Positions 56,637 through 64,000 of a DNA stretch of 64,000 bases are shown piece after piece. The number at the start of each line of letters is the position of its first letter. The first letter of the stretch is position 1. The stretch is from the NCBI GenBank assembly GCA_036023115.1, contig JAYKKT010000061.1, positions 14,281,001 through 14,345,000 on the forward strand, in the 5' to 3' direction. Made by a program: the position numbers and the translations under genes. The DNA comes from Brasenia schreberi. Lineage: Eukaryota > Streptophyta > Magnoliopsida > Nymphaeales > Cabombaceae. A model generated the notes under the pieces. It was given only the letters and a program-made list of their open reading frames with translations, did no database searches and was not told where the DNA came from.

Positions 56637-57812
56637 TTGATAGTCGATAGTACTGCAAATCATGAAATGTTTTCATTCATGGATGGCTATTCAGGATATA
56701 ACCAAATCAAATTAGCCCCAAGAGAACAGGCTAAAACTGCCTTCACCACACCCTGGGGCACGTACTGCTATACAGTCATGCCCTTTGGTTTGAAAAATGC
56801 CGGTGCCACCTACCAAAGAGCCAAGACTACGATCTTTCATGATCAAATTCATGAGCTCGTAGAGGTATATGTGGATGATCTTTTGGCTAAATCAAAAACT
56901 CGATGCACTCATCTCGAATCTTTACAAAAAGTTTTCGAAAGGCTTAGGCTTTACTTTGTAAAGCTAAACCCTCAAAAGTGCATCTTCGGAGTAGAATCCG
57001 GTAAGCTTTTAGGCTTTATGGTAAGCCAAAGGGGCATCGAAATCGACCCCTCTAAGTGTAGAGCCATCATAGACATGTCTCCACCCTCCAATCTAACACA
57101 AATTCATAGCCTCCAAGGTCGCCTCCAATCAATTCGCAGGTTTACTTCAAACCTCGCTACAAGATGCGAACCTTTCAACAAACTTTTGAGAAAAGGGGTC
57201 AAACCTTTCAACAAACTTTTGAGAAAAGGGGTGAAATTCGTATGGGACGATGATTGCCAAAAGGCTTTTGAAAGACTAAAAGCGTATTTGGTTAATCCTC
57301 CGATTTTAAACCCTCTAAAGCAAGGAAAACCTCTTTTTCTTTACATTTCTGTGCATGCGAATGCTTTGGGTGCATTATTAGCCCAATATGAGGATGATAC
57401 CCATAAAGAGTATGCCATTTACTATATTTCGAAAACTCTATTGGCTTATGAACGAAATTATCAAGCCATGGAGAAGACATACTTGGCCTTGGTATGGGCC
57501 TGCCAGAAATTTCGACACTACTTCCTAGATCATGAGATTTGGATAGTGTCTAGGCTTGATCCAATCAAGCATTTATTTGAAAAACCTATCCTCATGGGTA
57601 GGCTGGGTAAATGGCAGCTCCGCTTGATGGAGTATGACTTGAAATTCCACCATCAAACTTCCATCAAGGGCCAAGCCCTAGCCGACTATGTGGCTGACTT
57701 CCCTTTAGAGGATTCGTATCCCACACTTGACAAAATGCCCGATGAAGGCATATTTCAAAACCAATTTCAAAATCATATTTTATCAAATTGCTCAAACAAA
57801 AACCAAGTGTGA
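56637..57812 (+). CDS. TE-K RT palm and RNase H (open frame, 391 residues)
   Basis: Begins IVDSTANHEMFSFMDGYSGY, with the first catalytic Asp, then PFGLKNAGATYQ and YVDDLLAKS near residue 78. The thumb/connection has LNPQKCIFGVESGKLLGFMV. Residues 178-200 include a duplicated 11-residue unit KPFNKLLRKGV encoded by a 33-bp tandem repeat. RNase H follows (LYISVHANALGALL, DHEIWIVSRLDPIKHLFEK). It ends NQV and TGA (57810-57812). RT fingers are in the broken segment upstream, so the product would not be a complete RT. Confidence 0.9.
   Translation: MIVDSTANHEMFSFMDGYSGYNQIKLAPREQAKTAFTTPWGTYCYTVMPFGLKNAGATYQRAKTTIFHDQIHELVEVYVDDLLAKSKTRCTHLESLQKVFERLRLYFVKLNPQKCIFGVESGKLLGFMVSQRGIEIDPSKCRAIIDMSPPSNLTQIHSLQGRLQSIRRFTSNLATRCEPFNKLLRKGVKPFNKLLRKGVKFVWDDDCQKAFERLKAYLVNPPILNPLKQGKPLFLYISVHANALGALLAQYEDDTHKEYAIYYISKTLLAYERNYQAMEKTYLALVWACQKFRHYFLDHEIWIVSRLDPIKHLFEKPILMGRLGKWQLRLMEYDLKFHHQTSIKGQALADYVADFPLEDSYPTLDKMPDEGIFQNQFQNHILSNCSNKNQV
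57171..57236 (+). repeat. 33-bp in-frame tandem duplication in TE-K RT-RNase H
   Basis: CCTTTCAACAAACTTTTGAG plus 13 bases occurs at 57171 and 57204. It adds 11 residues without breaking the frame. No other copy has it. Confidence 0.95.
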
Positions 57813-58331
57813 AAAATGCACTTCGATGGGCCACGAAACCAAAGAGGGGCTGGGGCAGGAATCGTCCACATATCCCCTGAAAAGGGAGAAATACCCATAG
57901 CCATTCGCCTATATTTCGAATGTTCCAACAGCACAGCTGAGTATGAAGCACTCATACAAGGCTTAAAATTTTCGAAAACTCTAGGGGCATCATGTATCAA
58001 AGTCTTTGGAGATTCTTTACTTGTCATAAACCAAGTGTTAAAGATATGGCAAGTCAAAAACGAAAAACTTCTTCCATACCATGAATTGGCCACCAAGCTG
58101 GTCGGGTCATTCGAATTGTGTACACTTACACACGTAGGAAGAGAGGATAATGGCATAGCCAATGCCCTCTCATCCTTGGGCTCAGCCCTAAGGGTCGACC
58201 CACCCTGGGAACCAGACCCTTAGAAATATGGCATTCGCTCACTCCATCCACACACGATCTTGAGATTTGCCAAAACAACCAAACTGACACTGAAAAACCT
58301 TGGTTTCAAGACATTAAAGAGTTCTTAGAAA
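57813..58331 (+). pseudogene. TE-K archaeal-type RNase H (broken)
   Basis: 57816-58223 starts at the ATG after TGA and has HFDGPRNQRGAGAG, AEYEALIQG, FGDSLLV and VGREDNGIANALSSLGS, keeping the acidic residues. A frameshift near 58205 (WEPDP then stop) ends it; the remainder to 58331 matches the spacer before integrase. Confidence 0.88.
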
Positions 58332-58937
58332 ATGGAGGATTTTCAGAATACGCTTCATCCAAAGACAAAGCTTTTATACGAAGAATTTCTACCCGATATA
58401 CGATTTTGGGAGGGGTTCTTTACAAAAAAAAGTTTCACTAGCTTCTTACTAAGGTGTGTCGACCTGGAGGAGGCTAGGATAGTAATGCATGAATTCCACG
58501 ATGGAGAATGTGGAGGGCATGTAAATGCCAATATGATGGCAATGAAAATACTTAGAGCGGGTTATTTTTGGTCCACTTTAAAGCAGGATTGCCATGACCA
58601 TGTTAGGAAGTGTCATCCATGTCAAGTGCATGGACACATCATCCATACCCTGTCATCCTCATTGCATTCCGTGGTCAGCCCCTGGCCATTCACCATGTGG
58701 GTGTTTGACATCATAGGACCAATATTCCCTCAGGCATCAAATGGGCATAGGTTTATACTTGCAGCCACCGAATACTTTTCCAAGTGGGTTGAAGCTACCT
58801 CCCTGACCAATGTTCAGGGGCAACATGTAGTAGCATTCATTAGGAAAAATATTTTGGCTCGATTTGGGGTTACAAAGGACCTAGTGTCCGACAATGGCAC
58901 CCCCTTCAAAAACGAGTGGATGGTTAAGTTATGTAAC
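58332..58937 (+). pseudogene. TE-K integrase, first part, cut by TE-L
   Basis: Has GGH and KCHPCQVHGH of the zinc region, FDIIGPI, and SDNGTPF with the first two catalytic Asp residues. The protein sequence stops at VKLCN, where TE-L begins at 58938. An extra A in a poly-A run near 58430 affects the start. Confidence 0.9.
58933..58937. repeat. Target-site duplication of TE-L, left copy
   Basis: GTAAC, repeated at 61790-61794. Confidence 0.93.
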
Positions 58938-59329
58938 TGTAAACACCCCAAATCTTCTATATTTCAAAAACTCTCAAAAACACCAAAAAAGCTCGTTTGA
59001 GCCAAAATGACAACCTGTTTTAAAATGTGAAAACAGGTATAGAAGGCAATAGGAGACCCTAGTCCAGAAGAGGATTCAAGCCCAGAGCTTCAAAAGCCAC
59101 TCCCTGATCAAAAATAAGAGAAAGCAGAGCCCATTTAATGAAAAGCTCAACGGAGTCTAGAACGGCGAGACGAAGTCCGGACGACTAAGTTGGGGAAAAC
59201 CTAGCACCAGACGGAGCGCTGATGAAGCCAGTGCCCGCACAGATCGTTTGCCTCGAGCCAAGAAGGACTGTCCGAAGAAAATTTGATTTGGATTTGGACC
59301 ATAAATATCCAGATCCAAATCCATGTAAT

Positions 59330-59545
59330 GAATAGTGTTTGGATTTGGGCCAATCCAAACAGTGTTTGGGTCAATCCAAATAGTGTTTGGAATTGGATTG
59401 GATCCAAATAGTGTTTGGATTGGATCGGATTTGGACCAAAATATCCAGATCCATGTCCATAAAAATATTGGGTTTGGATCAGATACGGATCTCAAAATAT
59501 CTGAGATCCAATATTCAAATCCAAATAGTGTTTGGATTTGGGTCT
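59330..59545 (+). repeat. CCAAATAGTGTTTGG dyad repeats in TE-L
   Basis: At least four copies of the dyad CCAAA-TAGTG-TTTGG (one with ACAGTG) within about 200 bp, in GGATTTGGATC-rich sequence upstream of the TATA box. Other LTRs have fewer copies at the same place. Confidence 0.85.
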
Positions 59546-59589
59546 GGATCCAAATCCCAAACCCAAATCCAAGACCCACCTCAAATGTC

Positions 59590-59597
59590 TATAAATA
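59590..59597 (+). promoter_or_regulatory. TATA box of TE-L LTR
   Basis: TATAAATA in ATGTCTATAAATAGAGGTG, about 650 bp into the LTR. Confidence 0.7.
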
Positions 59598-60357
59598 GAG
59601 GTGAGGGGGTCCATGTAAAGGGTTCATGCAAATGCTTGGGAGGAGAGAGAGGGAGTGATTGACCTAGCCATGTGGGCTCATTGGGTGAGGTGGGTTCAAG
59701 CCATGTGGGCTAAGTGGGTCTAGACCAAGGGGTTGCAACCAAGGTGGGCTGGACCAAGAGGCTACAACCGTGGAGACGTGGGCTCAAGCCAAGAAGGACC
59801 GCCTCCAAGAGGTAAACCTAACCCCCAACCTAGCCTAGTTTCGAACCTACCTAACCCCAACTGAACCTAACCCTAACTGAACCCTAACTAGACCTAACCT
59901 AACCCCAATTGCCTCAAACCATCCCTAACAAACCCCAAAAACTTCACCCCGGCCAGTCGTGAGCAAACGGCGCCTGCTGCGTGCCCCTCTACTGCCTGTC
60001 GCGCCCCTCTGATGCTGTCGCACGCCCTGCGCGTCACCTGAACCCCCAGCGTGCCATCCCGTGCCACTCTGCGGCACCCCCTCCTAGCGCCAGACGCCCG
60101 CTAGGCGACCCGATTGCCACGCCAAGCGCCCGACGCCTCCCTGCCGACCTGACTTACACCCTGGCCGTGACCTGCACCCCTTCCAGCCACCTAGGACAGA
60201 CCCTAGACAACCCCATCTTGGCTGAACCTATGCTCCCCTAAGGTCCTAACCGTGACCCATAGAACCTCCCTCAAAGCCACTTAGGATAACCCCTCTTGGC
60301 TGCCCAAGGTGAACCGCGAGCCCAAGTGCAAGCAAGTTGAACATGGACCAGCTATTT

Positions 60358-60363
60358 GTAAGT
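60358..60363 (+). promoter_or_regulatory. Splice-donor-like GTAAGT in TE-L
   Basis: GTAAGT in CAGCTATTTGTAAGTGTC, same place as in the other LTRs. Confidence 0.45.
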
Positions 60364-60599
60364 GTCTAAACTTGGTCTATTACAATAACTTGCTTTATAT
60401 TCAATTAAATTTTGATACGGGGTTGTAGTAAAGGAGCTTTGTCCCACCCCGATTGTAATAACGTGATTTGACACACCCACACACACGTGCACTTGAGCCT
60501 TTCCGCTCTTAGTTGCACACTTTTTGCACACACATGGGCCTTGATAGCCCCTAAGATATAGTTATATTTATATATATTCAGCTGCGTGGGTTTAAATTC

Positions 60600-61030
60600 A
60601 AGTTGTGTGCGTTGTCTTTCAATTCTACACTCGCACACATTGAGCTTTCGCTCTTACTCCCAAGACCCTAGTAAGGGCCATTTGGGTGTTTAAATTCAAG
60701 TTGTGTGCGTAGCATTTCAATTCTACACTCACACACATTGAGCTTTCGCTCTTACTCCCAAGACCCTAGTAAGGGCCACATTGCAATTTTATTTGGGTGT
60801 TTAAATTCAAGTTGTGTGCGTAGCATTTCAATTCTACACTCACACACATTAAGCTTTTGCTCTTACTCCCAAGACCTTAGTAAAGGCCATATTGCAATTT
60901 CGTTTTGGGTGTTTAAATTCAAGTTGTGTGCGTAGCATTTCAATTCTACACTCACACACATTGAGCTTTCGCTCTTACTCTCAAGACCTTAGTCAAGGCC
61001 ATATTGCAATTATATTTGGGTTTACATTAC
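60600..61030 (+). repeat. ~111-bp minisatellite in TE-L LTR
   Basis: Four units anchored at TGAGCTTTCG or variants near 60641, 60739, 60850 and 60962 (steps 98, 111, 112). Each has CACTCACACACATTGAGC, the GAGC/GCTC dyad, CCAAGACC and GGGTGTTTAAATTCAAG. Confidence 0.93.
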
Positions 61031-61686
61031 AAGTCGTGTGAGTTGTCTTTACATATACACACAACACCCATGCACACGTTGGCGACCTTCGGGCCCATAT
61101 ATATTATAAGTATTTCCCTTTGGCTATGTCTTTAAGATTTGGGTTTTAAGGTTCAGCTGTGTGCGTAGTCTTTCCATATATACACGACACACACTTGCAC
61201 AATTGAGCCTTTCCGCTCTTAAGATATAGCCATATTTCCCTTTTGCAATTTACATTACGCAATTTCCCTTAAGCATTGTCTTTCAATTTTGGGTTTTCCC
61301 TTGGAGTTGTGTGAGTTGCATTGCATACTCGCCATACTCGAGCTAGAGTGCATACCTGCATCATAGCAAAATCCCGAATCAATCGTGCAAACACGCCAAG
61401 ACTTAGGCTATTTCGATGCATGCACATCGTGCCTAAGTAGATTAAAATTGAAAGACTTAGGGTCGTTCAACCCTTGTAAAATCAAAATCGCCCAAAGTGC
61501 ATGGTTTTCAAAAGGTTTTAAAACACTTCTTCATTCAAAATATATTTTGAGTTAAACTTGTTTCAAAATGAAGTCTCTAAGCGTACAGACTGACCCTTGC
61601 GCATCGGTGCAAGAAGGTCTGAGACGTAAAAATCCCAATTGCCTACAATCGCCTTTAAAAAGTCAGATTATTTCAAAACATACTTT

Positions 61687-61706
61687 GCTAGTTAAAGTAA
61701 ACTAGC
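61687..61706 (+). other. U5 hairpin 2 (TE-L), compensated form
   Basis: GCTAGTT (61687-61693) pairs exactly with AACTAGC (61700-61706). Confidence 0.7.
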
Positions 61707-61789
61707 TGGCACGCCCATAAAGCGAAGTAGATTGCGAAAAGGTTCACTTCAGGCTTAAGAACCAGAAGTGGGAATTTTCGGTGTCTAGA

Positions 61790-62398
61790 GTAACACGTAT
61801 GGCATAACTCACCACTTCTCATCGCCCTACTACTCTCAAGGCAACGGCCAAGCTGAAGCCACAAATAAGACTCTCGTAAGCATTATTGAGAAAACTTTAG
61901 AGAAGGGTAGGACGTGGCATAAAAAGCTGGATAAAGCCTTATGGGCTTATAGGACTTCCATCCGAACTCCCACAAATGCCATACCATTTGAATTGGTCTA
62001 TGGCACAAATGTCATTCTCCCCATTCATAACAAAATTCATTCATTTCATACATCACTTGCATTCGACCTTCCCCTAGAGACGCTACAGCATGCTAGAATG
62101 GCCGAACTTGACTTATTAGATGAGCGAAGGCTCCTTGCCATGGATCATGCACATGCATACCAGCAAAGGGTAGCCCGGCACTATGAGAAGCATATGAGAC
62201 CTCGCCACGGGAGACCATGTGCTCAAAGTCATCCAATATCGTGGCCCACATCCACTTGGAAAGTGGCGGCCCAAGTGGGATGGCCCTTATGTTGTGCGTG
62301 GAACCACCACGAACAACACCTATTGGCTAGTCGATGTTGAGGGTAGGAACTTAGCCGACCCTATGAATGCTCAATGTTTGAAAAAATACCATGTGTAG
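61790..62398 (+). pseudogene. TE-K integrase, second part
   Basis: Resumes after GTAAC with NTYGITHHFSSPYYSQGNGQ and AEATNKTL, which holds the catalytic Glu. 61993-62340 is open through LDLPLETLQHARMAELDLLD-like sequence, then a deletion at 62209 (CCTCGCCACGGGAGACC) removes HFKV codons and shifts the frame. The GPY module and LKKYHV end (TAG 62396-62398) are still visible. Confidence 0.9.
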
Positions 62399-63372
62399 GG
62401 TCTAAGCTAAGCCCTATCTCAAAAATATTTTGAAAACCTTCTTTTGAAACTTCGTGGGTGAGGATCAAAGCAAATCGTGCAACCCTAAATGAGAGACTCG
62501 ATTGCTTGTGAAAAGCAGAGTTTTCCAAAACAAATGGGTCACATTTCAAAAATCCTTCTTCTTACAAAAGAAGGCTTGGTTCAAAATAGCAAGATACTTG
62601 CAAGTAGTACGTGCTATTTCTAAATAGGCTGATCTGGGATGAATTGAGTAGATCCTTGGGATAAGTCCTTCCCCCATTTCTCTTCTCTTCCCCAAAAGGA
62701 AAACTTGGTAAAAAAAAAAGAGAAAAAGGGAAAACCCTACAAAGAACTCTTTCCCAAAAGAAAACTGAATCAAAAGAAAAATAGTATATTCTATGGAAAA
62801 GAGGGAATAAAGAAAAAATACTCCCAAAGGGAGAGCCTCTACGAAAAATAGAAAAAAGGCCAAAAAGCTCAAAAAGAGTAGCTTTCCGCCGAGTTAGGCG
62901 TCTAAGTAAGCCGTAGGATTTTTTATTAAAAGGATCAAGTAAAGGGAAAACACGAAAAGCCGAAATCCTTAGGATTGAAGCTAAAAGGAGCTTTCCTCTT
63001 TCAAAAACGAGTTTAGAAAAGCCTCGAACATTGAGCAGCATATCTCACTTGATGCAACAGGTTTTCATAAGACTCCCAAGGTTCAACCATTACATTAAGT
63101 CTCAAGGGAACTCCATTTTCTAGCATATCACCCCATGCCCCTCAATCATATGCGCGCATGGATACTTGCATCAATCCCATTTAGGACTAGCACCATCTTA
63201 GGCAAAGCCTCCATTGGCGAAAATCCCCTCTTACTGGACTTAAAGAAAATGTTTTCCTCAAAACTAGTACGATCCCATATTTTCGAGGACAAATCCAGGG
63301 AGAAAGTAAACAGGGGTGTTGTCGTCTTTGCCATCATCCAAATGAATTTAGATAATGCCAAAGAGGGGCATC
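62399..63372 (+). other. TE-K 3' region and polypurine tract
   Basis: Matches TE-F 43362-44504, but a deletion near 62885 removes the conserved hairpin. GCCAAAGAGGGGCATC (63357-63372) ends at the LTR. On the opposite strand, open frames of 108 (62546-62872) and 159 (62562-63041) codons are phenylalanine-rich; the first includes AYLEIARTTCKYLAILNQAF. Confidence 0.87.
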
Positions 63373-64000
63373 TGTAAACACCCCAAAATAAAATCATTTC
63401 ATAAAACTAATACCTGGTTTCAAAAACCATAGTGAGTTTCAAAAACCCAGGAGCTTCCAAAAGCTTGTAAATTCTATTTTGAAACCCCTTATCTAATGTG
63501 GATTTCTTAAACTCGAGTCAACTACCATTTTGCCAAAAAGCCAAAGACGAAAAGGTGGAGCATAGAAAACGATGCCTAATCAAGAAGCAGCCCATAAAGC
63601 AACTCAAAACGGCCAAATCCAAAGCAACCTCAGAAACAGGTACAGAAGCACAAAAGCAGCACCCTAGCCTAATAAAAGCTAGGGTCAAAAGGCGAAAGGA
63701 AGGCCTAGGCCCGATGCAGAATGCAAGCCCAAAGCACCTAAAAGCCAAATCAAGCATCCCCGTCCAAGCAACAGAAATCTGAACCAGAAAAGACAAAAAT
63801 AAGTAGAAATGGAGTCCAGAAAGGCCAAAAGGAGTCCGGATGACAAAACTGGAGAAAACCCAGCATAAGACGGAGCGTTGATAAAGCCAGGGCCCGCACA
63901 AAACGTCCGCCTCGAAAGTCAACAAGGACCATCTAGAGAAAATTTGGATTGGATCTGGACCACATATATCCAGATCCATATCCAAATAGTGTTTGGATTT
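63373..64000 (+). repeat. TE-K 3' LTR, start only
   Basis: TGTAAACACCCCAAAATAAAATC at 63373 matches the TE-F LTR start. It runs off the window in the GGATTTGGATC repeats, before the TATA position. Confidence 0.92.

Larger units (their letters stand above)
58938..61789 (+). repeat. TE-L: solo LTR (2,852 bp)
   Basis: TGTAAACACCCC to GTGTCTAGA (usually TCTACA), flanked by GTAAC, with no internal region. It carries the clearest CCAAATAGTGTTTGG repeats (59330-59545), TATAAATA (59590-59597), a CCTAA tract (59815-59945), a GCGCC tract (59950-60180), GTAAGT (60358-60363), the GATACGGGG block (60413-60452), a four-unit minisatellite, and U5 hairpins 1 (61596-61613) and 2 (61687-61706). The CACGTG found near the start site in other LTRs is absent. 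Confidence 0.95.
55189..64000 (+). mobile_element. TE-K: Tat-lineage LTR retrotransposon lacking its 5' part
   Basis: It starts in the middle of gag-pro at GTCACCCTCAGCTTTAGGG, after the TE-J fragment, and has the end of gag-pro, linker, RT, both RNase H domains, integrase, 3' region, polypurine tract and the first 628 bp of the 3' LTR. TE-L splits its integrase. 5' LTR, gag and protease are missing; the 3' LTR continues past the window. Confidence 0.92.

Noticed and set aside
60600..61030. CRISPR-like array
   Set aside because: The repeats are ~110-bp tandem units without unique spacers, in a plant LTR.
1..64000. Host genes, tRNA, rRNA or class II transposons between elements
   Set aside because: Every stretch could be aligned by eye to an LTR, internal coding region or 3' region of the same retrotransposon family. 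No unexplained gap above about 100 bp remains.

Overview
The window is plant nuclear DNA, and every base can be assigned to nested or broken LTR retrotransposons of one lineage. I saw no host gene, rRNA, tRNA or CRISPR array. The lineage is Ty3/gypsy, Tat group (the Ogre/Retand/Grande relatives). Evidence: pol order is reverse transcriptase, RNase H, a second archaeal-type RNase H, then integrase; the integrase ends in a GPY-type module with no chromodomain; LTRs are about 3 kb and run TGTAAACA...TCTACA. The Tat group is known only from plants, so a land plant with a large repeat-rich genome is likely. I cannot name the species.

Layout, named left to right: TE-A (1-7862, minus; nearly whole internal region plus a stub of its 5' LTR). 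TE-B (7863-7961, plus; only the tail of an LTR). TE-C (7962-12678, minus; 3' region, pol and part of pro). TE-D (12679-13666, minus; LTR tail). TE-E (minus; 3' LTR at 13667-16704, internal pieces 16705-17326 and 47563-51017). TE-F (17327-47557, plus; both LTRs, gag-pro and pol). TE-G (19813-35948, plus; solo LTR inside the 5' LTR of TE-F). TE-H (21518-34528, plus; inside TE-G). TE-I (51018-55050, minus; 3' LTR and 3' region, inserted in the RT of TE-E). TE-J (55051-55188, minus; first 138 bp of an LTR). TE-K (55189-64000 and beyond, plus; pro tail, pol, start of 3' LTR). TE-L (58938-61789, plus; solo LTR in the integrase of TE-K).

The order TE-C > TE-D > TE-E > TE-F > TE-G > TE-H is a nest six levels deep. 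Target-site duplications support four insertions: TE-F (GCAGG/GCAGA), TE-G (ACATT), TE-H (GCTGT) and TE-L (GTAAC). The outer partners of TE-C, TE-D, TE-E and TE-I are missing on the right, so an illegitimate junction near 55050 probably removed them. A similar junction near 7863 joins two LTR tails head to head.

No copy is intact. Each has stops and frameshifts, and TE-H has lost its protease. The best open frames are RT-RNase H of TE-H (26785-28629), gag zinc knuckle plus protease of TE-F (37852-39528), RT-RNase H of TE-K (56637-57812) and integrase plus archaeal RNase H of TE-C (8669-9985).

Comparing copies within the window shows features that look inherited, not decayed: an in-frame TAA between gag-pro and pol; a stop between the two RNase H domains in five of six copies; a GTAAGT donor-like site in all eight LTRs that span the position, with an acceptor-like site just before gag; two U5 hairpins with compensating changes; a hairpin in the 3' region; and an antisense open frame between pol and the 3' LTR. 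These are the main leads. All identity statements were made by eye.
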